From NCBI GenBank assembly GCA_022844275.1, contig JALHMB010000003.1, forward strand, positions 310,001 to 374,000: a stretch of DNA of 64,000 bases. Direction: 5' to 3'. This DNA comes from Hyphomicrobiaceae bacterium. GTDB lineage: Bacteria > Pseudomonadota > Alphaproteobacteria > Rhizobiales > Hyphomicrobiaceae. Each line of letters starts with the position of its first letter. The first letter of the stretch is position 1. This document shows, one piece after another, positions 43,293 through 53,356 of this stretch. The notes under the pieces were generated by a model. The model was not told the origin of the DNA. It saw only the letters and a list, made by a program, of their open reading frames with translations, and searched no databases. The position numbers and the translations under genes are program-made.

Positions 43293-44027
43293 ATGTTGAT
43301 GACTACGCTCGATGGTATCGAGTTCGCGAGCACCTATCCCGATCTCCTCGGAAAGCGCGTTCTGATAACCGGCATCGATAATGCTCAGGGCATCGATATC
43401 GCGCGCGCATTCGCCGAGCAGCGCACGCGCCTCGTGCTGCATGTGAATGAGATGACCCCCGAGATGGAAGTGCTCGGCGAGATAGTTTCGCAAGGCGCGC
43501 TCGACGTACGCCTCTTCGACGGGCCGATAGGCGCGACGGACGCAGCCGTGAAGCTCGCGCGCCAGGCTGTACAGGCCTTCGGCGGCGTGGACATCGTCAT
43601 CAACCTCGCGACCGTGCCGGCGCCGAAAGGCGGCGCTGCCGCGCGCGAGAGCGACGTCGAGGAAGCCGTGAGCGAGACGCTCAGCGCGGCCTGCCTCATC
43701 ACCAAGATCGCGACGAATCGGATGCGCCTCACGATGACCGAGGGCCTTGTGCTCACGATCGTGCGGCTGCCGAAGAAGCCGACCTCGGCGCATCGCGTGG
43801 TCGGCGCGCTCGCACGCTCGGCACTTGCCAATCTCACGCGCAACGAAGCCCGCGAGTGGGCACCACACGGCATTCAGATCAACGCCGTCGCCCCAGCGGC
43901 CATGAGCGCGATGGCACCGTACGGTGTGATCACGGGCGAGCCGGACATGGCAAGCCTCGCCCTGCATCTCTCGAGCGAGCAGGGCCGCGATCTCACCGGC
44001 CTCATGTTTGAGTGCTACGCGGAGTAG
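43293..44027 (+). CDS. SDR-fold protein lacking the catalytic Tyr-Lys pair
   Basis: Rossmann-fold protein of 244 residues: V-L-I-T-G-I-D-N-A-Q-G-I-D-I-A near residues 23-37 replaces the usual T-G-x-x-x-G-I-G, and V-D-I-V-I-N-L-A is the middle strand. Where YxxxK is expected the sequence is H-R-V-V-G (about 167-171), so neither Tyr nor Lys is present. The C-terminal W-A-P-H-G-I-Q-I-N-A-V-A-P is a normal SDR motif. It may bind a nucleotide without redox chemistry. ATG at 43293 with GGGGAG upstream. Confidence 0.8.
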   Translation: MLMTTLDGIEFASTYPDLLGKRVLITGIDNAQGIDIARAFAEQRTRLVLHVNEMTPEMEVLGEIVSQGALDVRLFDGPIGATDAAVKLARQAVQAFGGVDIVINLATVPAPKGGAAARESDVEEAVSETLSAACLITKIATNRMRLTMTEGLVLTIVRLPKKPTSAHRVVGALARSALANLTRNEAREWAPHGIQINAVAPAAMSAMAPYGVITGEPDMASLALHLSSEQGRDLTGLMFECYAE

Positions 44028-44031
44028 TCTT

Positions 44032-45132
44032 TCACTTTGAGATCACACGCTCGGGAAATGCGCTGGCAATGGCGTTGCGCGTTGCCGCGATCACACCGCG
44101 CTCGGTGATGAGGCCATTCACGAGGCGCGCCGGTGTGACATCGAACGCGTAGTTCGCAATGTCTGAGCCTTCCGGCACGAGGCGGACGCGTGCGATTTCG
44201 CCCTGCTCCGTCGCACCGCTGATCCACGCGACCTCGTCGGCGGCGCGCTCCTCGATCGGGATCTCCTTGATGCCGTCCGACATCGTGAAGTCGATGGTCG
44301 AGGAAGGCAGCGCCACGTAGAACGGCACGCCGTTGTCGCGCGCTGCCAGCGCCTTCAGGTAGGTGCCGATCTTGTTGCAGACATCGCCCGTCGCAGTCGT
44401 ACGGTCACTGCCCACTATGACCATGTCCACCTGATCATGCTGCATGAGATGACCGCCGGCATTGTCGACGATGACAGTGTGCGGCACGCCGTGACCGCCG
44501 AGCTCCCAGGCCGTGAGAGCTGCGCCCTGATTGCGCGGGCGGGTCTCGTCGACCCACACGTGCAGCGGGATACCGGCCTCGTGCGCCGTGTAGATCGGGG
44601 CCGTAGCTGTACCCCAGTCGACGGTCGCGAGCCAGCCAGCATTGCAGTGCGTGAGAATGTGCACGGGCATACCGGCTTTCAGCCGCGCGATCCGGCTGAT
44701 GAGATCAAAACCGAACTTGCCGATTGATTTGTTCGTCTCGACATCCTCGTCGGCCATGCGCGCCGCTTCGGCAAAAGCGGCGACAGCGCGGGCGGGTGGC
44801 GAGCGGGCGGCGAGCACCTTGCGCACGCGATCGAGCGCCCAGCGCAGGTTCACGGCCGTCGGCCTCGTCGCGGCGAGCGCGCTGCACGCGCGAGTCAGAT
44901 TGGCATCCGACGCATCCGCGCGCATGGCGAGAGCGAGACCATAGGCCGCCGACACGCCGATGAGCGGCGCGCCGCGCACCCGCATATCGCGGATGGCGCG
45001 CGCGGCCTCGTCGAGGGAGGTGAGGCGCACGATCTCGAATGCGTGCGGAAGGCGCGTCTGGTCGATGATCTCCACGGACCAGCCGTCATCGCCGAGCCAG
45101 ATGGTCCGATAGGGTCTGCCGTCCACATTCAT
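44032..45132 (-). CDS. mtnA: S-methyl-5-thioribose-1-phosphate isomerase
   Basis: Aldose-ketose isomerase of 366 residues in methionine salvage, converting methylthioribose 1-phosphate to methylthioribulose 1-phosphate. Motifs: [24 protein letters not shown] with the catalytic Cys, and [20 protein letters not shown] with the catalytic Asp. Family-typical length. No other salvage gene (mtnP, mtnB, mtnD) is in the window, so the pathway is split or completed differently. Confidence 0.95.
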   Translation of the reverse strand: MNVDGRPYRTIWLGDDGWSVEIIDQTRLPHAFEIVRLTSLDEAARAIRDMRVRGAPLIGVSAAYGLALAMRADASDANLTRACSALAATRPTAVNLRWALDRVRKVLAARSPPARAVAAFAEAARMADEDVETNKSIGKFGFDLISRIARLKAGMPVHILTHCNAGWLATVDWGTATAPIYTAHEAGIPLHVWVDETRPRNQGAALTAWELGGHGVPHTVIVDNAGGHLMQHDQVDMVIVGSDRTTATGDVCNKIGTYLKALAARDNGVPFYVALPSSTIDFTMSDGIKEIPIEERAADEVAWISGATEQGEIARVRLVPEGSDIANYAFDVTPARLVNGLITERGVIAATRNAIASAFPERVISK

Positions 45133-45202
45133 GAGCGTTCTTCCCGATGAGGCGGCGCTCCGCCTATGCTAGCGCATTCGGCAACCTAAGGGAGCCTCGC
45201 CC

Positions 45203-45943
45203 ATGGCCAGCAAACCCGCCAGGAAACCTGTATGCCTCGTCGTCGGTGCAGGTGACGCGCTCGGCGGTGCGATCGCGAGGCGCTTCGCCCGCGAAGGCTA
45301 CCTCACCTGTGTCGCACGCCGCACGGCCGACAAGCTCGCCAATCTCGTCGTGTCCATCGAGAAGTCGGGTGGCGCAGCAGCTGCCTACGGCTGCGATGCG
45401 CGGCGAGAGGATCAAGTCGTGGGGCTATTCGAGCGAATCGAGAAGGAGCACGGCCCGATCGACGTGCTAGCCCATAACATCGGCGGCAACGTGCGCGAGT
45501 CGATCCTCGATGCCACCGCGCAGAAATTCTTCAAGACCTGGGAGATGGCCTGCATGGCCGGCTTCCTCACCGGCCGCGAGGCGGCACGCCGCATGGTCCC
45601 ACGTGGCCATGGCACCATCCTCTTCACAGGAGCAACGGCCTCGCTGCGCGGCGGTGTCGGATTTGCCGGGTTCTCGGCCGGCAAGGCCGGGCTCAGGATG
45701 GTGGCGCAGAGCATGGCCCGCGAGCTTGGTCCCAAGGGCATCCACGTCGGGCACGTAGTCGTCGACGGCGCCATCGACACCGCCTTCATCCGCGAGAATT
45801 TTCCGGCGCGCTATGCGCTGAAGGAGCGCGAGGGCATTCTCGATCCCGATCACATCGCGGACATCTACTGGATGCTGCACGCACAGCCGCGCGACGCGTG
45901 GTCCTTCGAGATCGACGTCAGACCGTGGATCGAGAGCTGGTAG
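45203..45943 (+). CDS. SDR-family protein with Phe in place of catalytic Tyr
   Basis: Protein of 246 residues: V-V-G-A-G-D-A-L-G-G-A-I near residues 13-24, H-N-I-G-G in the middle, and a Ser at about 147 in F-T-G-A-T-A-S. The YxxxK site reads Phe157-S-A-G-Lys161, so the proton-donating Tyr is lost while Lys stays. A-R-E-L-G-P-K-G-I-H-V-G-H-V-V-V-D-G follows, typical of a specific SDR subgroup in which Phe occurs naturally. Divergent from mtnA with a 70-base gap. Confidence 0.83.
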   Translation: MASKPARKPVCLVVGAGDALGGAIARRFAREGYLTCVARRTADKLANLVVSIEKSGGAAAAYGCDARREDQVVGLFERIEKEHGPIDVLAHNIGGNVRESILDATAQKFFKTWEMACMAGFLTGREAARRMVPRGHGTILFTGATASLRGGVGFAGFSAGKAGLRMVAQSMARELGPKGIHVGHVVVDGAIDTAFIRENFPARYALKEREGILDPDHIADIYWMLHAQPRDAWSFEIDVRPWIESW

Positions 45944-45949
45944 CCCCGA

Positions 45950-47350
45950 TCAGTCCTTCTTTTCCTTGGCCGCCGCATCGCGGAGCACCTCGAGCTCAGC
46001 TTTGAGAGCGGGCTCGATGAGGCGCGGCATGTTAGTATTCAGCCACTCGCGCAGGAGCGGGCGCAGCAGCTCGACGACGGTCTCGTCCATGGTCTTTCCA
46101 ACCGGCGATCCGACCGCCGGTACGGCAACGGGCTTGGCTGTCGGAATTCCGACGTGAAGCTCGGCCTTCGCCGCAGGCGTCGCGGGCTTGGGAGCCGGTG
46201 CCGGTGCCGACACCGGAGCCGCCGCGGCGGCGATCGGCTTGGGTGTAGGAGCGGGTGTGGGTGCCGGAGTTGGCACAGCCAGTTCGGGCTTCTTCGCGGC
46301 GGGAGCCGGCGCGGCTGGTGTGGCCTTCGTCTCGGTCTTGATCTCAGGCGCCGGCTTCGCACCTGCGTCGGCCTTCGGTGTATCCTGGGCGCGCGCCATG
46401 GCCGGCTCCGCCGGCTTGGCGGCAGGCGCAATGCTTGGATGCGCATCTGCCGGCGGAATGCTTGGATGCGCAGCTGCCGGCGGAATGCTTGGATGCGCAC
46501 CTGCCGGCGGAATGCTTGGATGCGCACCTGCCGGTGCGACGCTCGGATGGGCGCTCGGCGGAATGACGCCGGCAATCAGGCGCCGCAGGGCGTCCGCGCC
46601 TGGCACTTCCTGCAACGGCTCTGTTAGGGATGGCGTACGCGTCGGCTCGCCGAGAAGGGGGCCGGCGAGCGGCGGACCGAGGACAGGCCGTTCGGCGTTC
46701 GCGCTCGGCGACGGGCCGACAGCGATAACGGGCGTGGCGGCACCATCGTCGCGCTTGCTCGGCACCACACTGCCGAGGTCGCCGAGCTTAGGCGCCGGCG
46801 GACCGATTGGCGGAGCTGCTGAGGCCGGCTCCTTGGGCGGCGTTGGCTGTTCGGGCGGACCAATCTTGACCGCCGGGCTGGCGGGCGAGCTGGCGTCCAG
46901 CACCTTGGCCTGCGTCGGTAGAGGCAGCACGGGGGCTGCTGGCTTTTCCTTGGCAGCCTCTGACGTATGCGGCTTCGGGAAGAGCCACTCCGGCGCATCG
47001 GCCGGTTTCACGGCCGGTCCCAATGCTGGTGCCGGTCCTGCCTGGACCGGGGGCTTGGGTGCCAGAGTCTGAGCCGGAGCCGCAGGCGGCGCCACACGCG
47101 GCGTCTCAGCGAGCAGCTCGTCCAGACTGATGGCTTCTGCAGCCGGCGTAACACCCTCGGACGGCTTCCTTTCCGGCGGAAGCTTTAGCTCGGGCTCGCG
47201 CGACACATCGAACTTGGCGCCAGACACACCGTTCAGCGATGGCATCGGGCCTAGCGGCGCGGCCCCGCCGGGCTCCTGAGCCATGATTTTGCGGATGGAA
47301 GCGAGGATATCGCTCATGCTCCGCTCGTCACGCTTCTCAGGATTGGACAT
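45950..47350 (-). CDS. popZ: PopZ-like DUF2497 polar organising protein, enlarged
   Basis: Protein of 466 residues, far longer than Caulobacter PopZ (about 177). The N-terminus has the conserved helix S-M-S-D-I-L-A-S-I-R-K-I-M (about 12-24). The C-terminal 40 residues have V-V-E-L-L-R-P-L-L-R-E-W-L-N-T-N-M-P-R-L-I, the oligomerisation helices. Between them lie about 390 residues of Pro/Ala-rich disordered sequence with nine-residue repeats A-H-P-S-I-P-P-A-G. PopZ forms polar condensates that hold the chromosome origin. ATG at 47350 after GGAGGG. Confidence 0.82.
   Translation of the reverse strand: MSNPEKRDERSMSDILASIRKIMAQEPGGAAPLGPMPSLNGVSGAKFDVSREPELKLPPERKPSEGVTPAAEAISLDELLAETPRVAPPAAPAQTLAPKPPVQAGPAPALGPAVKPADAPEWLFPKPHTSEAAKEKPAAPVLPLPTQAKVLDASSPASPAVKIGPPEQPTPPKEPASAAPPIGPPAPKLGDLGSVVPSKRDDGAATPVIAVGPSPSANAERPVLGPPLAGPLLGEPTRTPSLTEPLQEVPGADALRRLIAGVIPPSAHPSVAPAGAHPSIPPAGAHPSIPPAAAHPSIPPADAHPSIAPAAKPAEPAMARAQDTPKADAGAKPAPEIKTETKATPAAPAPAAKKPELAVPTPAPTPAPTPKPIAAAAAPVSAPAPAPKPATPAAKAELHVGIPTAKPVAVPAVGSPVGKTMDETVVELLRPLLREWLNTNMPRLIEPALKAELEVLRDAAAKEKKD
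46431..46538 (-). repeat. 27-bp tandem repeat, four copies, inside popZ
   Basis: Four near-identical 27-base units (ATGCTTGGATGCGCAxCTGC core on the + strand) start at 46431, 46458, 46485 and 46512, with a decayed fifth from 46539. In the gene's reading frame each unit encodes A-H-P-S-I-P-P-A-x. Only one or two bases differ between units, suggesting recent copy-number change. Confidence 0.9.
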
Positions 47351-49166
<1,816 letters not shown>

Positions 49167-49169
49167 AGA

Positions 49170-50462
49170 ATGAAAGCTGGAGCGCGGCTTGCCGCAGCCG
49201 TCGCAGTCCTGACCGAGATCAGCGCGCGGCATCGCCCGGCGGCGCTTGCGCTCGCCGACTGGGGCAAGGCGAGCCGATTTGCGGGTTCCGGCGATCGCGC
49301 TGCTGTCGGCAATCTCGTCTATGACGTTCTGAGACGGCGCGGGTCCATTGCGGCACGTATGGGCGCCTCGACGCCGCGCGCACTGGTGCTCGGGGCAGCC
49401 AGCCACGCGCTCGGGCTCGACGCGGATGCCATCGCCGCTGCGGCGGACGGCTCGAAGCACGCACTCACACCGCTGACAGAAGCCGAGCGCGCTGCGCTCG
49501 CAAGCCCCGAGCCGCAGGCGGCAAAGGCGCTGCTGGCCGACGTACCGGATTGGATCGTACCGCTGCTGCGCCCCGTGCTCGGCGATCGCCTGGCGGAAGA
49601 GGTCGCGGCACTGTCTGAGCGCGCGCCCGTCGACATCCGCGTGAATACGCTCAAGGCCACGCGCAAGCAGGTGCTCGCCGATCTCGAAAAGCTCGGGTCG
49701 AATGAAACCCGCTATTCACCCATCGGCATTCGCTTTGATGCTCCGGAAGGTGCGGGGCGCACGCCCAATGTGGAAGCCGAACCCGCGCATGGCAAAGGCG
49801 GGTTCGAGGTCCAGGATCAGGGCTCGCAGATTGCGGCCCTGCTCGTCGATGCGCGCCCCGGTCAGGACGTACTGGACCTCTGTGCCGGTGCCGGCGGGAA
49901 GACGCTAGCGCTCGCCGCGGCCATGAAGGGCGAAGGCCGAATCATGGCGCACGACAGCGACAAGACGCGTCTGCGACCAATCTTCGAGCGCCTTCAGCGC
50001 TCGGGGGCGAAGAACGTCGAGGTCGTCGCAGCGAGCGACGCTGATGCGCTCGCGGAGATGGCGGGGCGGTTCGATCGCGTTATCATCGATGCGCCCTGCA
50101 CGGGCAGCGGCACATGGCGGCGACGGCCCGATGCAAAGTGGCGCCTGAAGCCGCGCAATCTCGAGCAGCGCCAGAAAGAGCAGCGCGAGGTTCTCGCGCA
50201 GGCAGCACCCTTGGTTAAGCCCGGCGGACGCCTCGTCTACATTACATGCTCGCTGCTGCCGGCCGAAAACACCGAGCAGATCACGGCTTTCCTGGCGGCG
50301 AACCCCGATTTCTCGCTCATTCCTTATGTCGAGGTCTGGCGTGATGTCCTGCCCGGCACGCCGCCCCCCTCGGCGGACAAGAGAACTGACACGCTCCTGC
50401 TGACTCCCGCCCAGCACGGCACCGACGGCTTCTTCGTCGCGATCCTTGCAAAGAACGCGTAG
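49170..50462 (+). CDS. rsmB: RsmB/NOP-family RNA cytosine C5-methyltransferase
   Basis: Protein of 430 residues. The N-terminal about 130 residues resemble the NusB-like domain of RsmB, the enzyme making m5C967 in 16S rRNA. The SAM domain has D-L-C-A-G-A-G-G-K-T-L-A-L, the catalytic-site I-D-A-P-C-T-G-S-G-T-W-R-R-R-P-D and Y-I-T-C-S-L-L-P-A-E-N, the two RsmB/NOP cysteines. Starts 3 bases after the guaB stop. It could be a related RsmB/F family member rather than strict RsmB. Confidence 0.88.
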   Translation: MKAGARLAAAVAVLTEISARHRPAALALADWGKASRFAGSGDRAAVGNLVYDVLRRRGSIAARMGASTPRALVLGAASHALGLDADAIAAAADGSKHALTPLTEAERAALASPEPQAAKALLADVPDWIVPLLRPVLGDRLAEEVAALSERAPVDIRVNTLKATRKQVLADLEKLGSNETRYSPIGIRFDAPEGAGRTPNVEAEPAHGKGGFEVQDQGSQIAALLVDARPGQDVLDLCAGAGGKTLALAAAMKGEGRIMAHDSDKTRLRPIFERLQRSGAKNVEVVAASDADALAEMAGRFDRVIIDAPCTGSGTWRRRPDAKWRLKPRNLEQRQKEQREVLAQAAPLVKPGGRLVYITCSLLPAENTEQITAFLAANPDFSLIPYVEVWRDVLPGTPPPSADKRTDTLLLTPAQHGTDGFFVAILAKNA

Positions 50463-50549
50463 CGCCCTGACGTTGACTTGGTCGTCCCGGCAAGGGCAAG
50501 ACTGGTCTCAAAGCCAGAGCAAAGGCGACGCCGCCGGGAGAAATGCCTC

Positions 50550-51425
50550 ATGTCCGTGTTCCGCTCGTTTCTGTTCGCGCCGGGCAATCATCCGCGCCGC
50601 GTCGAGAAGGCCCTGATCCTTGGTGCCGATGCTGTCATCCTCGACCTGGAGGATGCCTGCCCGATCGCCGAGAAGGTCGCGACGCGCGAAGTCGTCGTCG
50701 CTGCCTGCCAGCAGCCGCGCACGGGCCTTGCCTACATCCGCGTCAACGCGACGACGACCGAATGGGGCTACGGCGATCTCGTCGCCGTCGTGCGGAAGGG
50801 GGTCGACGGCATCGTCCTGCCAAAGGTCGATACGATCGACGAGCTGCGCGCGGCCGATTGGGTGATCGGCAACATCGAGAAAGAGCGCGGCCTCCCGGTG
50901 GGCTCGATCGACCTCATCCCAATCACCGAGACGGCCAAGGGCCTCGCCAATCTGCGTGCGATCACGACCGCCGGCACGCGCATCAAGCGCATTGCCTTCG
51001 GTGCCGGCGATTTCACGCTCGACGTCGCAATGGCCTGGACGCGCAGCGAAGCTGAGCTACTGCCCTATCGCAGCGAATGCGTGCTCGCCTCACGCGCGGC
51101 CAACCTCGAAGCCCCACTCGATACGGTCTGGACCGAGCTCAAGGATATGGAAGGCTTTCGCGCCTCGGCCGTACACGCGAAGAATGTCGGCTTCCAGGGC
51201 AAGATGTGCATCCACCCCGATCAAGTCGGCATCGTGAACGAGGTGTTTTCGCCGACGGCTGCGGAGGTCGAATGGTCGCGCAAGGCCGTCGCCGCTTTCG
51301 CGGAAGCTGAAAAAGCGGGCTCGGCTTCCATCCAGCTGGACGGCAAGTTCCTCGACTATCCGATCGTCTATCGCGCCCAGCGCATTGTCGCGCTCGCTGA
51401 ACGCATCGCGGCTCGTCGCCGCTGA
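50550..51425 (+). CDS. CitE-like CoA-ester lyase (HpcH/HpaI aldolase family)
   Basis: Aldolase-type lyase of 291 residues. F-A-P-G-N-H-P-R-R-V-E-K-A near the start, V-I-L-D-L-E-D-A-C with the metal ligand, L-P-K-V-D-T-I-D-E-L, and I-A-F-G-A-G-D-F-T-L-D-V are family motifs; the C-terminal M-C-I-H-P-D-Q-V-G-I-V-N closes the barrel. Relatives cleave malyl-, methylmalyl- or citramalyl-CoA. ATG at 50550 with GGGAG upstream. Followed 35 bases later by a CoA-transferase, so it probably acts on a CoA ester made by that enzyme. Confidence 0.88.
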   Translation: MSVFRSFLFAPGNHPRRVEKALILGADAVILDLEDACPIAEKVATREVVVAACQQPRTGLAYIRVNATTTEWGYGDLVAVVRKGVDGIVLPKVDTIDELRAADWVIGNIEKERGLPVGSIDLIPITETAKGLANLRAITTAGTRIKRIAFGAGDFTLDVAMAWTRSEAELLPYRSECVLASRAANLEAPLDTVWTELKDMEGFRASAVHAKNVGFQGKMCIHPDQVGIVNEVFSPTAAEVEWSRKAVAAFAEAEKAGSASIQLDGKFLDYPIVYRAQRIVALAERIAARRR

Positions 51426-51460
51426 AAAAAAGCAATCGAACACGAGAAGGAAACGCAGCA

Positions 51461-52690
51461 ATGTCCAGCGAAAGCGCTCCCTCCCCGCATCCGACGGTCA
51501 AGGCACTGCAGGGCGTACGCGTGCTCGATGTGTCGAGCTTTCTCGCCGGACCTTACTGTACGACGCAGCTTGCCGAGTTCGGTGCCGAGGTCATCAAGAT
51601 CGAGCTGCCGAAGGTCGGTGATGCGCTCCGCAAATTCGGCACGATGACGCCATCCGGCGATTCACTCCCGTGGCTGCAGGAGACGCGCAACAAGAAGTGC
51701 ATCACGCTCGATCTCAGGAAGCCCGAGGGTGCGGATCTCTTGAAGCGCCTCGTGCGCCAAGCCGACGTGCTCGTTGAGAATTTCCAGCCCGGCACACTCG
51801 AGAAGTGGGGTCTCGGCTGGGAGACGCTGAAAGTCGAGAACCACAAGCTCATCATGGTGCGCATTTCGGGCTTCGGCCAGACGGGGCCCTACAGCCCGCG
51901 CCCCGGCTTCGGGCGCATTGGCAATGCCTTCGGCGGCCTCTCCTATCTTGCTGGCTTTCCCGACCGCCCGCCGACGACTCCCGGCTCGGCGACCATTCCC
52001 GACTATCTCTCGGGCCTCTATGGCTCGCTCGGCGTGATGTACGCACTGCGAGCACGCGACATGACGGGGCGCGGACAGTACATTGACATCGGTCTCTACG
52101 AATCCGTCTTCCGCATTCTCGACGAGTTGGTCGCGGCCTACGACTACAAGGGTTATGTGCGCGAGCGCATGGGGCCGGGCACCGTCAATGTTTGCCCGCA
52201 CAGCCATTACCCGACCAAGGACGGCAAGTGGGTTGCGATCGCGTGCACGTCCGACAAGATCTTCACGCGCCTCGCCGAGGCCATGGGTGCACCAGAGGTG
52301 GCGGGCGAGGGCAAGTGGGGCAAGATCATCGACCGCGATCGTGAGCGCAAAGAGATCGATGCCTGGGTCGGCGACTGGACACAGAAGTTCACGCTCGCGG
52401 ACTGCATTGCCGAGTGCGACAAGTTCGAGGTGCCGTGCGGCCCCGTCTACTCCGTCGCCGACATCTTCAATGACCCGCACTACGCGGCGCGCGGAAACAT
52501 CCTGCGCATGGCCGATCCGCGCGTCGGCGAGATCGCCATGCCGAACGTGGTGCCGCGTCTCTCCGACACGCCCGGCAAAGTGGAATGGCTCGGGCCGACG
52601 CTCGGCGAGCATAACGACGAGATCTACAAGGGCGTGCTCGGCCTGAGCGACAGTGATATCGGCCGCCTGAAGGACAAAGGTGTGGTGTGA
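51461..52690 (+). CDS. CaiB/BaiF family class III CoA-transferase
   Basis: Moves CoA between carboxylic acids; 409 residues, family-typical. The N-terminus has V-L-D-V-S-S-F-L-A-G-P-Y-C-T, then G-A-E-V-I-K-I-E and D-V-L-V-E-N-F-Q-P-G-T-L. The catalytic Asp is probably Asp181 in S-A-T-I-P-D-Y-L-S-G. W-V-A-I-A-C-T-S-D-K-I-F is conserved. Its stop overlaps the GTG of the Nudix gene. With the CitE-like lyase it forms a compact two-step unit resembling itaconate or malate CoA pathways. Confidence 0.92.
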   Translation: MSSESAPSPHPTVKALQGVRVLDVSSFLAGPYCTTQLAEFGAEVIKIELPKVGDALRKFGTMTPSGDSLPWLQETRNKKCITLDLRKPEGADLLKRLVRQADVLVENFQPGTLEKWGLGWETLKVENHKLIMVRISGFGQTGPYSPRPGFGRIGNAFGGLSYLAGFPDRPPTTPGSATIPDYLSGLYGSLGVMYALRARDMTGRGQYIDIGLYESVFRILDELVAAYDYKGYVRERMGPGTVNVCPHSHYPTKDGKWVAIACTSDKIFTRLAEAMGAPEVAGEGKWGKIIDRDRERKEIDAWVGDWTQKFTLADCIAECDKFEVPCGPVYSVADIFNDPHYAARGNILRMADPRVGEIAMPNVVPRLSDTPGKVEWLGPTLGEHNDEIYKGVLGLSDSDIGRLKDKGVV

Positions 52691-53346
52691 CGTCGTCGGA
52701 AGGAACGGCCATCGTGCCGTATGCGTTCGCGCCCTCACTGCTGGAGAACATGACAGCGCGCCTTGCGGGCTTCGAGCGCCACGCGATCAGTGATCCCGCG
52801 CTCCGGCATGCCGCGGTCGCCATCATCGTCGCCGCAGGCGAGGATGCCACGGAGGCGTCCATCCTGCTCACGCGCCGGCCACAACATCTGAACCGGCACG
52901 CCGGGCAATATGCACTTCCTGGTGGGCGCATGGATGCCGGCGAAACGCCCGAAGCGGCAGCGCTGCGCGAGACGGCTGAAGAACTCGGCCTCCACCTCGC
53001 GCCCTCCACCGTCGTTGGCCTGCTCGACGACTATGCGACGCGCTCGGGCTTCTGCATCACGCCGGTCGTCATCTGGGGCGGGCCGGCCTATCCGCTCGCG
53101 CCCGATCCTAACGAGGTGGCCCGCGTGTTCCGCGTGCCGCTGCGCGAGCTCGACGCGCCGGAAGTGCCGGACTTCGAGCCGCCCTTCGACGGTTCGGAGC
53201 CGATCTTCGGCGTGCCGCTGCCAACGCTCGGCCACAGCTTGCACGCGCCGACAGCGGCCATGCTCTACCAATTCCGTGAGGTCGTATTGCGCGGGCTCTC
53301 GACCCGCGTCGCCCACCTCGCACAACCGCGCTTCGCCTGGACCTGA
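52687..53346 (+). CDS. CoA pyrophosphatase (Nudix hydrolase)
   Basis: Hydrolyses CoA or its derivatives to 4'-phosphopantetheine and adenosine 3',5'-bisphosphate. The 219-residue protein has L-T-R-R-P-Q-H-L-N-R-H-A-G-Q (the CoA-Nudix signature) and then the Nudix box G-G-R-M-D-A-G-E-T-P ... R-E-T-A-E-E-L-G-L, with all four conserved residues. GTG start overlapping the CoA-transferase stop (GTGA) indicates coupling, which fits a role in removing CoA thioesters left by the lyase and transferase. Confidence 0.92.
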   Translation: MTSSEGTAIVPYAFAPSLLENMTARLAGFERHAISDPALRHAAVAIIVAAGEDATEASILLTRRPQHLNRHAGQYALPGGRMDAGETPEAAALRETAEELGLHLAPSTVVGLLDDYATRSGFCITPVVIWGGPAYPLAPDPNEVARVFRVPLRELDAPEVPDFEPPFDGSEPIFGVPLPTLGHSLHAPTAAMLYQFREVVLRGLSTRVAHLAQPRFAWT

Positions 53347-53356
53347 GCCTTCTCGA

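Noticed and set aside
46431-46538. Possible CRISPR-like array because of regularly spaced repeats
   Set aside because: The 27-bp units are directly adjacent without spacers and are translated in frame as part of popZ; no cas gene is present.
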